The position numbers were made by a program, and so were the translations under genes. The notes below the pieces were generated by a model. That model saw only the letters and a program-made list of their open reading frames with translations. It did no database searches and was not told the DNA's origin. Of a DNA stretch of 64,000 bases, positions 35,150-43,510 are shown in pieces (within the stretch, counting starts at the first letter, position 1; every line of letters begins with the position of its first letter). This DNA is from Chitinophagaceae bacterium (GTDB taxonomy: Bacteria > Bacteroidota > Bacteroidia > Chitinophagales > Chitinophagaceae): NCBI GenBank assembly GCA_019638615.1, contig JAHBTL010000033.1:1-64000 (forward strand), in the 5' to 3' direction.

Positions 35150-36616
35150 TTATGCGGTTTGTTGAATATACACCGTTTTAGTTTGTAAATATTCTTCCAG
35201 TCCATGCTTTCCGTCTGCACCGCCTATGCCGGATTTTCTCCAGCCGGCATGAAATCCCTGGATCGCCTCAAAATTTTCCCGGTTGAAATATACTTCACCA
35301 AATTTCAATTCTTTAGTTGCCCGCAACATTTTATTAATGTCTTTGGTATATACAGACGAAGTAAGCCCGTATTCGCTGTCGTTGGCGAACCGCAGCGCTT
35401 CGTCAAAATCTTTCACTTTCATAACCGGCAGAACAGGGCCAAATACTTCTTTCTGCATAATTTCTGCATCCTGTTTTACATCGGCAAGGATAGTAGGTTC
35501 GTAAAAATAGCCTTTACCAAACGCAGTGGATTTTTTACCTCCCAGTATCAATTTAGCACCCGCTTCCTTCGCTCTTTCTACCATACCTGAAATCTTATCC
35601 AGTTGCTTCTGGTTGATCTGGGCGCTCATGTCAATATCACTATCAGCAGAGGCATTCCCTACTTTAACCGCTTTCATGGCGGTTGTCAGCTTTTCCAAAA
35701 ATTCATCGTACACCGCTTCTTCTACATACACACGTTCCGCGCAATTACAAACCTGCCCGCTATAAATAACTCTTGACGCCACAATTGCTTTAACGGCAAC
35801 ATCCATATCAGCGTCCCGGCAAACAATAGCCGGCGCTTTTCCTCCTAACTCCAGGGAGACTTTGGTGATATTTTTAGCGGCTGCGGCCATCACTTTATGT
35901 CCTGAATCAACGCTGCCGGTCAGGCTGATAATACCTACCTGCTTGTTGTTGGTCAATGCTTCGCCAATTTCATTTCCATACCCGCAAACAACATTCAATA
36001 CTCCCCCGGGCAGGTTCACTTTGCCCAATAGCCTGGTGAACTCCAGGCAGGTCAACGGCGCTTCTTCGCTTACTTTTACCACAATGGTATTGCCTGTTAA
36101 CAGGGATGGGGCTACTTTACGAGCCATTACAAAAAAGGGAAAGTTCCATGGACAAATACCCACAACCACCCCGATCGGTAATTTATGTAAAAATATTTGT
36201 TCGCCGGGCCGGTCGCTCTGTATGATCTCTCCTTCGTAGGCGCGGGCAAACCCGGCATAATAGTCGTAGTACTCCGCCGTTACGTCAATTTCAACCTGTG
36301 CAAGCCCTTTTACTTTTGCCTGCTCCCTTGCCAGTGTTTCCGCGAGCATAATGCGGTTTTCCCTGATCACATTTGCCATTGCTTTCAGGTACTTTGCACG
36401 CTCAACAGAGGGCAATAAGCTCCAATTGTGCTGGGCAGCAGCAGCGGCATCTATGGCTATATCAGCTTCTTTTTGCCGGCCTCTGGGCACCCGTGCTATT
36501 ACTTCTTCAGTACAGGGATCGAGCACGTCAATATAGTCGCTGGCAGCATCCGAACCATGCAATGAACCATTGATATAATGCTGGTAGGTGGCCGGCGTTT
36601 TAGTATTTGAATTCAT
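35150..36616 (-). CDS. aldA: lactaldehyde/glycolaldehyde dehydrogenase (AldA-like)
   Basis: 488 residues. NAD-dependent aldehyde dehydrogenase. PWNFPFFVMARKVAPSLLTG, SLELGGKAPAIV (catalytic Glu ~254) and GQVCNCAERVYV (catalytic Cys ~287) are visible; the last stretch is the same as I remember for Escherichia coli AldA. AldA oxidises L-lactaldehyde or glycolaldehyde to lactate or glycolate, fitting the aldolase products expected from this cluster. It starts 3 nt after the hydroxyacid dehydrogenase stop. Confidence 0.9.
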   Translation of the reverse strand: MNSNTKTPATYQHYINGSLHGSDAASDYIDVLDPCTEEVIARVPRGRQKEADIAIDAAAAAQHNWSLLPSVERAKYLKAMANVIRENRIMLAETLAREQAKVKGLAQVEIDVTAEYYDYYAGFARAYEGEIIQSDRPGEQIFLHKLPIGVVVGICPWNFPFFVMARKVAPSLLTGNTIVVKVSEEAPLTCLEFTRLLGKVNLPGGVLNVVCGYGNEIGEALTNNKQVGIISLTGSVDSGHKVMAAAAKNITKVSLELGGKAPAIVCRDADMDVAVKAIVASRVIYSGQVCNCAERVYVEEAVYDEFLEKLTTAMKAVKVGNASADSDIDMSAQINQKQLDKISGMVERAKEAGAKLILGGKKSTAFGKGYFYEPTILADVKQDAEIMQKEVFGPVLPVMKVKDFDEALRFANDSEYGLTSSVYTKDINKMLRATKELKFGEVYFNRENFEAIQGFHAGWRKSGIGGADGKHGLEEYLQTKTVYIQQTA

Positions 36617-36619
36617 ACG

Positions 36620-37636
36620 CTATTGTTTTATTTTTTCAGCATACCAGTTGTCTGATATGGTTGTATTTAAAATATGATCCGGGATTTTTCCTTGCGCTAC
36701 CTGGGCTACCTGGGTGCAGGCCATACGCCCGATTTCCCTGAATAGTTCGTGGGTCCATGCAATGCAGTGAGGCGCCAGCAATACATTATCCATATTAAAA
36801 AACGGGTGATCCGGAACTGCCGGTTCATGCTCAAAAACATCGGTGGCATAGCCGGCGATTTTTTTGTTTAACAGCGCTTTTATCAAAGCTTCTTCATGTA
36901 TAATACCACCTCTTGCCGTATTAATGATATAAGCCGAATCTTTTACAAGCGCCAGCTCTTTTTCAGCGACCAGGTTTTTTGTTTCAGGTGTTAAAGGGCA
37001 GTTTACAGATATAAAATCGGCATGCTGCAAAAGCGTGTGCAGGTCTGTTTTTTTTACTCCCAGCTCCTTTGCTTTTACATCGTCAATGTATGGGTCGTAC
37101 ACGAGTGGTGTATTCATTTTAAATACCTGCAGCATTTGCGTCAACTGGCTGCCAATGCCGCCGAATCCTATTACTCCTATTGTACGGTTGCGCAGCTCAC
37201 TGCCGGTGTATTGATTTCTTTCCTGCCATTTTCCTTCCCTTACCAGTTTGTCTTTCATTACCAGTTTATGACTCAATGCAAGCATCCATGTTATAGTTGC
37301 TTCTGCCACTGAATAATTAACCGCGCCTTTAGTAATGGTTACAATTATATTTGCTTTGCTGCATGCGTCTACATCAACCATGTCGTATCCCACACCAAAC
37401 CTGCAAATGGCTTTTAAACGCGTTACATCCTTAAAACTATCTGCCGTATAAGCAGGCGCCAGGGAAATAATGGTGTCATATTGCTCCAATGTAGCGGCTT
37501 TCAGGGGAGACTCCCATTTTTCCAGGAACTCATATTCAAGCCCTTTCACAGCATCCAGGATATCCAATCCCATATCCCTGTATGTTAATGTTCCCTCCGG
37601 CGTTAAAAAGTCTCTTGTCAATCCAACTTTAAACAT
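36620..37636 (-). CDS. D-isomer-specific 2-hydroxyacid dehydrogenase
   Basis: 338 residues. NAD-binding GVIGFGGIGSQL (~153-164), catalytic Arg in NTARGGIIHEE (~238), Glu in DVFEHEP and His in LAPHCIAW. The branch is that of phosphoglycerate/glyoxylate/lactate-type dehydrogenases. First gene of the minus-strand catabolic run, divergent from the AraC regulator. It may interconvert lactate, glycolate or a sugar acid with its 2-oxo form; substrate unknown. Confidence 0.9.
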   Translation of the reverse strand: MFKVGLTRDFLTPEGTLTYRDMGLDILDAVKGLEYEFLEKWESPLKAATLEQYDTIISLAPAYTADSFKDVTRLKAICRFGVGYDMVDVDACSKANIIVTITKGAVNYSVAEATITWMLALSHKLVMKDKLVREGKWQERNQYTGSELRNRTIGVIGFGGIGSQLTQMLQVFKMNTPLVYDPYIDDVKAKELGVKKTDLHTLLQHADFISVNCPLTPETKNLVAEKELALVKDSAYIINTARGGIIHEEALIKALLNKKIAGYATDVFEHEPAVPDHPFFNMDNVLLAPHCIAWTHELFREIGRMACTQVAQVAQGKIPDHILNTTISDNWYAEKIKQ

Positions 37637-37802
37637 GCAGCATTCTATTTGTTTTAAGAGTCTTGTACAAATCAGCGCTGTACTTTTATGTAATGATGAA
37701 CAAATTTATTCAGCAGGTACACTTAAAAAAATGGATAAAATATTTTCTTTTTGTACCTTTTGATATATTTTGAGCGCAATCTTAGTAAATGCTTGATGCC
37801 AT
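37637..37802. promoter_or_regulatory. divergent promoter region between the catabolic genes and araC-type gene
   Basis: 166 bp AT-rich. TGTAC (37668 area) and GTACA (37722 area) half-sites face each other across ~55 bp, with repeated AACAAAT and CAGC pieces. A TATATTTTG stretch near 37765 resembles a -7 box for the plus-strand gene. Binding by the AraC protein is inference. Confidence 0.35.
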
Positions 37803-38687
37803 ATGAACGATTACTGCAAATACATGAGCGGTACGCTCGTAGAAGAAAAATGGGGACTCTATGTAGATACAGCGGGCTTTTCCAAAGTATATCCTCACCA
37901 GCATTATCCTAAAAATTACGAACATCCTTCTTCTCATACTTTTTCCTGGAATAAGGGACGTGTTTTGCGTGGACATCAGTTAATATATGTATCAAGGGGA
38001 AGTGGTGTTTTTGAATCAGAATTTGCAGACCCGATCGAGATCACTGAAGGTACCTGTATGTTCCTGCATGCCGGTGTATGGCATCGTTATAAACCCGATA
38101 CCAATTCAGGCTGGGACGAATACTGGATCGGCTTTAACGGTAACTATGCAAATGAGTTGATGAGGAATGATTTTTTTAACGTGAAATATCCTTTCATAAA
38201 AATTGGATTGTCTTCTGAATTGCTCAACCTTTTTCATAAGCTGATTGAAACAGTTCAAACAGCGCCTTCCGGCTATCAGCAAATAAGTGCAGGCATTACA
38301 TTACAAATCTTGGGGTATCTATATTCTGCATCGTTGAGTAATGATACAGACAGGTCACCGATCGGAAGACTGATCGAGAAGGCCAAGTTCCTGTTGCAGG
38401 AATCTTTGGAAAAGCATATCGATCTTGAAAAAATGGCCCGCGAATTACCAATGGGTTATTCTTCTTTCAGAAAAGAATTTAAAAGATTAACAGGCGAACC
38501 GCCTAACCAGTTCGTACTGAACCTTCGGTTGAACAGGGCTAAATATTTACTTGAAAATTCTACGTTAAGCATTAATGAAATTGCCCAGCAAACAGGCTTT
38601 GAGTCGGTATTTTATTTTTCGAAATTGTTTAAAAAGCGCAACGGCAAATCGCCTAAATTTTACAGGAACGGAGATATGACCCATTAA
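37803..38687 (+). CDS. AraC-family transcriptional activator
   Basis: 294 residues. The N-terminal cupin-like sensing domain (~35-125: HTFSWNKGRVLRGHQLIYVS, FLHAGVWHRYKPD) precedes two C-terminal helix-turn-helix motifs (~185-290: LEKMARELPMGYSSFRKEFK, INEIAQQTGFESVFYFSKLF). Divergent from the sugar locus, so probably its activator with a sugar or sugar-acid ligand. Ends at a bidirectional terminator. Confidence 0.92.
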   Translation: MNDYCKYMSGTLVEEKWGLYVDTAGFSKVYPHQHYPKNYEHPSSHTFSWNKGRVLRGHQLIYVSRGSGVFESEFADPIEITEGTCMFLHAGVWHRYKPDTNSGWDEYWIGFNGNYANELMRNDFFNVKYPFIKIGLSSELLNLFHKLIETVQTAPSGYQQISAGITLQILGYLYSASLSNDTDRSPIGRLIEKAKFLLQESLEKHIDLEKMARELPMGYSSFRKEFKRLTGEPPNQFVLNLRLNRAKYLLENSTLSINEIAQQTGFESVFYFSKLFKKRNGKSPKFYRNGDMTH

Positions 38688-38752
38688 GGTTGCCAACCCT
38701 GATAGACACTTTCAACCTTTAAAAGAACTTATTAAAGGTTGGCAATCTTTTC
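38687..38752. terminator. bidirectional terminator between araC-type and kinase genes
   Basis: AGGTTGCCAACC (38687-38698) pairs with GGTTGGCAATCT (38737-38748), one mismatch, plus an inner CAACCTTTAA/TTAAAGGTT pair. TTTT follows on the plus strand. It lies between convergent genes. Confidence 0.65.
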
Positions 38753-38768
38753 AGGAAAGCATGGTGCT

Positions 38769-40418
38769 TTACACCTCAAACTGAACCTTTAATTCAAAAC
38801 CTTTACCAGGCGAGGTAATCGTATCAACTTTCCCGTCGTATAGTTCTATCCTGTTCCGGATATTTCTTAAGCCAAGTCCAACGGGGCTTTCAGAAGTAAG
38901 ATCGGCTCCTTTTCCATCGTCCACAATATTGAGCAATACTTTGTTGCCGGCTTTGGAAATGCTTACCATTACATTTTCTGCTTCTGAATGTTTAATGATA
39001 TTGTTGAGCTGCTCCTGAACAATGCGATAAAGCATAAGCTTGTGGCTGTCGGTAAGGCATTCTTCATTAAAATCTTTCATTTCAACCCTGATATTTATAT
39101 CCTGTACCGGTGCAATGGTTTCAGCTAAGCTGCTCAGCGAATGTTCGAGTCCGAGCTCTGCCAGTAAAGGAGGTGCAAGATTTTTAGAAAGGTTCCTTAA
39201 TTCCTCAATCACATTGTCTATATACTCATTGCTTTTTTTCAATAAGCCTTCCCGTATGTTATCATTGGTAATGGAATGTTCTATATATAGCTTTACAACT
39301 CCCAGCAGTTGATTTACATTGTCATGTAATTCTTCGGCCAGCTTTTTCCGTTCATTTTCCTGTGTATCCAGAACGGTACGGGCCAACTGGCGGCGATAGG
39401 TAATTTCTTTTTCTTCCAACTGTTTTTGAAGTCCGCGCTGTTCTGTAACATCCTGCATGGAAACAATAACCCGGAACGCCCGCTGTTCACTATCACGCAT
39501 GATTGAGAAACAGTCTGAAATGATTTTTGTACTTCCATCTCCGCACAAAAACCTGTATTCACCGCTAGCGGTGGCAATATCCTGTTGATAGAGCGCATCC
39601 TGTACTCTTTTCAACGCATCCGCTTTATCGTCGGGATGGATATTGGCATTCCACCATTCAAATCCCTTTTCAAGCTCCTTGTCGGAATAGTGAAGCAGGT
39701 TTTTTAAATTAGCATTGTAATATAGTTGCCCTGTAAGTATATTCCAATCCCATAACCCCTCTCTGCTGGATGTACTGAGAATGGAATAGCGGGTAAGGTT
39801 TTCCTGTAACTCTTCGTCTTTTTCAATCCTGGTCGTTATATCTTCCAGCGACAGGATATAAGTTCGCTTCCCCGAGGGATGTTTCATTTCATTTACAGTA
39901 GCATTGCAAATTAGTTTTTGCTGTGTTTTGGTGGTTATGCCAATCAGGTTTTTCATTTTGTTCAGCTTCCCCTGTTTTAACAGCATATCCCAATAGGAAA
40001 GTTCCACGTTGTCTTCCGGCTTGATAAGTAAACTGTAATGCTGCCCCGCAATTTCTTCGGGCGAATAACCGGTAATATTACAAAAAGATGTATTGGCATG
40101 GAGAAACCTGCCGGTTTCATCAAAACGAGAAATACCAAGATGTGTTTCAGCCAGGATGGCTTCTAATTCCTGATTTTCAAAATGAAGTGCATTGTGCCTG
40201 TGTTGGAATATGGTACTGTTTTTTTGAACAACAAAATAGATGAATGCCGCTGTTAGCGCCATAAAGGATAACCCTTTAAAGCTTTGCTGGTAATAATACA
40301 GTTGTATATTTTTTTCGGAAGTTTTAAAGAAGAAATAGTCTGTTACCAGGATCCATATTGCAGAAACCAGTGCAAAAAGCAGAATGACCCGTACGGGAGA
40401 TATTGGTTGTTGTTTCAT
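38769..40418 (-). CDS. PAS-domain sensor histidine kinase, HisKA_3 type
   Basis: 549 residues. Two N-terminal membrane segments (~9-28 and ~47-64) with only a short loop between them are followed by two PAS domains (~82-205 and ~207-330). Phosphoacceptor KLAEELHDNVNQLL (His ~365) and ATPase boxes QEQLNNIIKHSEA, VDDGKGAD and GLGLRNIRNRIELYDG follow. Sensing is therefore likely cytoplasmic. No response regulator lies beside it. Convergent with the AraC gene; no evident link to the sugar locus. Confidence 0.9.
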   Translation of the reverse strand: MKQQPISPVRVILLFALVSAIWILVTDYFFFKTSEKNIQLYYYQQSFKGLSFMALTAAFIYFVVQKNSTIFQHRHNALHFENQELEAILAETHLGISRFDETGRFLHANTSFCNITGYSPEEIAGQHYSLLIKPEDNVELSYWDMLLKQGKLNKMKNLIGITTKTQQKLICNATVNEMKHPSGKRTYILSLEDITTRIEKDEELQENLTRYSILSTSSREGLWDWNILTGQLYYNANLKNLLHYSDKELEKGFEWWNANIHPDDKADALKRVQDALYQQDIATASGEYRFLCGDGSTKIISDCFSIMRDSEQRAFRVIVSMQDVTEQRGLQKQLEEKEITYRRQLARTVLDTQENERKKLAEELHDNVNQLLGVVKLYIEHSITNDNIREGLLKKSNEYIDNVIEELRNLSKNLAPPLLAELGLEHSLSSLAETIAPVQDINIRVEMKDFNEECLTDSHKLMLYRIVQEQLNNIIKHSEAENVMVSISKAGNKVLLNIVDDGKGADLTSESPVGLGLRNIRNRIELYDGKVDTITSPGKGFELKVQFEV

Positions 40419-40521
40419 ATTATATAGTTGCTGTATAGTCCTGGTCCGTTTTTCTTATCAAGATAGTAACATTTTTTAAATATAAGATATCAATGAAAAT
40501 GACTAGATTACCAAACGTAAA

Positions 40522-41475
40522 ATGAATAATCATATTATTGAAATGAACGATGCCGGCGGGAAAAAACCTGTAATGGAAGCGCCTGCGGAAAGCAGGAACG
40601 CTTTCCTGAAAACGATCGTTAGTCTGGCGCTCTATGCCGGAGTGTATTATTTTCTTTTCGGGCAAAACCTGCAATGGATATTAATATTAGTAGCAGTAAT
40701 GCTGTTTCATGAAGCCGGCCATTTTGTTGCCATGAAGCTGTTTGGTTACAAAGATGTACGGATGTTTTTTGTTCCGTTTCTTGGCGCTTTTGTGTCAGGA
40801 TCTCCCGGTACTATATCACAAAGGCAACGAACAGCAACATTACTGGCAGGGCCGGTGCCCGGCGTACTGGCTGGTATTGTCTTTTTAATATTGTATTACG
40901 GTACAGGCAATGACCTGTATTACCGGTTAAGCTTGATGCTGGTGTTGCTGAATGTATTCAACCTGTTGCCGGTTAGTCCGCTCGATGGGGGACAATTGCT
41001 CGAAAATCTTTTCTTTTACTCCGGCAGGATCATACAAGGGGCTTTTATAATACTTTCAGCGTTACTGCTTTTTTACCTTGCGGTTGTTATGCGCAATCCT
41101 TTTATCCTGCTGGTTGTTTGGCTGCTTATATGGCGGTTAAGAAATATGAATGTTGTCAACAAAGTGCGTAGTACGCTTGAAAGGGATAATATTTCTTATC
41201 ACAAAACCTATGAAGCGCTCAGCGATACGGATTATTTTGAGATCAGGAAAAGAATGATCCCGCACGTAAAAAAACTCAGGGCATATGACCCCAATGATAT
41301 TTCTGACGATGATGCCAATGTGATTGAGTGGATGAATAAAATACTTACAGGCAATGTAAAAAAAGACATGGGCACCAATGAAAAAGTAGCTGTAATCATT
41401 TTATGGTTGTTGACACTGTGCGTTCCTTTTTTTCTTTTCCTGGACAAAAGACTGACAATACATTCTTTGTTTTAA
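40522..41475 (+). CDS. M50-family membrane metalloprotease (site-2 protease type)
   Basis: 317 residues with five to six hydrophobic segments. The zinc motif HEAGH (~64-68) lies inside a membrane helix, and the third ligand motif is NLLPVSPLDGGQL (~150-162). These define intramembrane proteases that cut membrane-bound anti-sigma or regulatory proteins. Its partner is not visible. The stop codon TAA is part of a MITE-like end sequence (41472-41490), so the last residues may have been changed by insertion. Confidence 0.88.
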   Translation: MNNHIIEMNDAGGKKPVMEAPAESRNAFLKTIVSLALYAGVYYFLFGQNLQWILILVAVMLFHEAGHFVAMKLFGYKDVRMFFVPFLGAFVSGSPGTISQRQRTATLLAGPVPGVLAGIVFLILYYGTGNDLYYRLSLMLVLLNVFNLLPVSPLDGGQLLENLFFYSGRIIQGAFIILSALLLFYLAVVMRNPFILLVVWLLIWRLRNMNVVNKVRSTLERDNISYHKTYEALSDTDYFEIRKRMIPHVKKLRAYDPNDISDDDANVIEWMNKILTGNVKKDMGTNEKVAVIILWLLTLCVPFFLFLDKRLTIHSLF

Positions 41476-42077
41476 GTTGACGGCCATGGTGTCTCACCAA
41501 ACAGGAAATTTGCATAGCTCAAAAATTATATATGCTCCTGCATACAGAAAACGCCAGCTACAAAAACAAAATACTCCTGCTTCGTCACTGCGATACCGCC
41601 CGTGTGCTACCTTAATTAAATAGATTTTACGGCGGGAGAAGCAGTCCCAACGTAAATCAATCGTTGAGATTGCTTCTCCTCCCATCATTCGTAATACTTT
41701 TGAGTTTGTTCAGCGGCTCCTAATGACGGAATTTTTTTTCACTGTGATTCGCTGCGACGAAGAAGTAGTCCTCGCAGTAGGAAAATGCAGCCCCACGAGG
41801 ATGGCTTCTCCCGCATAATGTGTTTATTCTGAATCAATGTAAAATTGGCGGCGGGCTCGCCAGGACGGGTAAGAGGTTGGTGGCTCCGTAGCCTTCAAGA
41901 TCATTCAGGGTTACAAATAATCCATTCTTTCTCCCTATCCCATGTTTTGCAGTTGCGCCTGCTTTGCTAATTTGAACTTTATTGCGGTATTTGCTTATTG
42001 CTGATTTTGCTGCAATGAAAATAGTTTCACCGAAAGTAAATGCGACCGTTTTAATGTAACTCTCTAAAGGAAAAATC
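41472..42077. repeat. gene-free region with solitary MITE end and REP-like repeats
   Basis: TTAAGTTGACGGCCATGGT (41472-41490) matches the 19-bp terminal repeat of the MITE at 57859-58088 with one change. From 41570 to 41830 come pieces of another dispersed repeat (GAGATTGCTTCTCC, GTCACTGCGA, AATGACGGAA) resembling the interior of 29467-29826. No credible gene. Confidence 0.5.
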
Positions 42078-42086
42078 TATAATTTG
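42078..42086 (+). promoter_or_regulatory. probable -7 box of pepT (TATAATTTG)
   Basis: One base longer than TAnnTTTG, ending 14 bp before the pepT ATG. Confidence 0.35.
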
Positions 42087-42100
42087 CGCCAAACATCATT

Positions 42101-43354
42101 ATGCAGCATTCCTATTCATTTACAGTTGCGGAAAGGTTTATAAGATACGTCCAGGTAGATACACAGTCTGACCCCCAGTCTGATACAACACCCTCTACCG
42201 CAAAGCAGAAAGATTTGTCGCTGCTGTTGGTAAAGGAGCTTCATGAAATGGGGGTAACAGATGCCGAACTCGATGAGTACGGGTATGTATATGCTACAAT
42301 ACCCTCCAACACTTCTAAAAAAGTACCTGTTATTTGTTTTTGCTCGCACGTTGATACCGCTCCCGATTGCAGCGGCACAGGGGTAAAGCCTGTAGTGCAT
42401 AGAAATTATAACGGGAAAGATATTATCCTGCCGGATGATACTGCGCAGGTTATTTCTACCGCCGATCATCCGTATTTATTGAAAAAGACAGGTGACGATA
42501 TCATTACCGCTTCCGGCACTACATTGCTGGGGGCAGATGATAAGGCTGGTGTGGCTGTTATAATGGATATGGCAAATTATTTTATGCGGCACCCTGAGCT
42601 GAAACATGGTGATATTAAGGTATTGTTTACTCCGGATGAGGAGATTGGCAGGGGAGTGGATAAGGTAGACCTGCAAAAACTGGGCGCTGATTACGGATAT
42701 ACCCTGGACGCCGGGGAACTGGGTGCTTTTGAGGATGAAACTTTTTCTGCCGATGGGGTTACTATTACTTTTTCCGGTGTGAGCGCTCACCCGGGTTATG
42801 CAAAAAATAAGCTGGTAAACGCAATAAAAATAGCTGCCGTTTTTTTGGAAGCGCTTCCCGCCAATGCATTATCGCCCGAAACAACAGAAGGGAGAGAAGG
42901 GTTTGTACATCCTGTGCATATGAATGGCATTGCTGAAAAAGTGACTGTACAATTTATTATCCGCGATTTCAATACGCGCAAGCTGGGTGAATATGAAGCG
43001 TTGCTGGAACAAACGCTGAATGTTACATTAAAAAAATTTCCCGGCGCTTCTGCCACTTTTGAAGTAAAAGAACAATACAGGAATATGAAGGAAATACTTG
43101 ACCGGCATCCGCAGGTGAGTGAGTATGCGCTGCTGGCGATAGAGCGGGCAGGTATTGAGCCCATACGCAGCAGTGCGCGTGGAGGAACCGATGGATCGAG
43201 ATTGTCTTTTATGGGTTTACCCTGTCCCAATATTTTTACAGGTGAAATGGCTTTTCACGGTAAGCATGAATATGTGAGTGTGCAGGATATGCAAAAAAGC
43301 GTTGAAACGATTGTGAACCTGGCGCAGATATGGGAGGAGGAGGGAGACAGTTGA
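42101..43354 (+). CDS. pepT: peptidase T (tripeptide aminopeptidase)
   Basis: 417 residues, M20 family, cytoplasmic two-zinc exopeptidase that removes N-terminal residues from tripeptides. Motifs: CFCSHVDTAPDCSGTGVKP (first zinc His, ~80-98), LGADDKAGVAVIM (bridging Asp), FTPDEEIGRGVDKVD (catalytic and zinc Glu), ARGGTDGSRLSFMGLPCPNI and GEMAFHGKHEYVSVQDM (last zinc His). Full family length. Confidence 0.96.
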   Translation: MQHSYSFTVAERFIRYVQVDTQSDPQSDTTPSTAKQKDLSLLLVKELHEMGVTDAELDEYGYVYATIPSNTSKKVPVICFCSHVDTAPDCSGTGVKPVVHRNYNGKDIILPDDTAQVISTADHPYLLKKTGDDIITASGTTLLGADDKAGVAVIMDMANYFMRHPELKHGDIKVLFTPDEEIGRGVDKVDLQKLGADYGYTLDAGELGAFEDETFSADGVTITFSGVSAHPGYAKNKLVNAIKIAAVFLEALPANALSPETTEGREGFVHPVHMNGIAEKVTVQFIIRDFNTRKLGEYEALLEQTLNVTLKKFPGASATFEVKEQYRNMKEILDRHPQVSEYALLAIERAGIEPIRSSARGGTDGSRLSFMGLPCPNIFTGEMAFHGKHEYVSVQDMQKSVETIVNLAQIWEEEGDS

Positions 43355-43510
43355 CAATGGATAGTTGACAGTTACTGGTTGCAAGTCACAAGTTACAGGC
43401 TGCAGCTATTTGAGATTTGAAATTTGAGATTTGAAATTCGAGATTCATTACTCATAGCTGATTGCTGACGGCTGAAAGCTGATAGCTGACTGCTCATTTC
43501 AAATCAGCAA
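43355..43510. repeat. several phrase repeats between pepT and gcvP
   Basis: In order: TTGACAATGGATAGTTGACA, GGTTGCAAGTCACAAGTTAC, TTTGAGATTTGAAATTTGAG, and GCTGATTGCTGACGGCTGAA. All four families recur elsewhere in the window. No terminator stem for either convergent gene was clear. Confidence 0.55.

Noticed and set aside
43355-43510. Possible CRISPR-like array
   Set aside because: Phrases are only ~8 nt, degenerate and contiguous, with no constant repeat-spacer structure and no cas genes.
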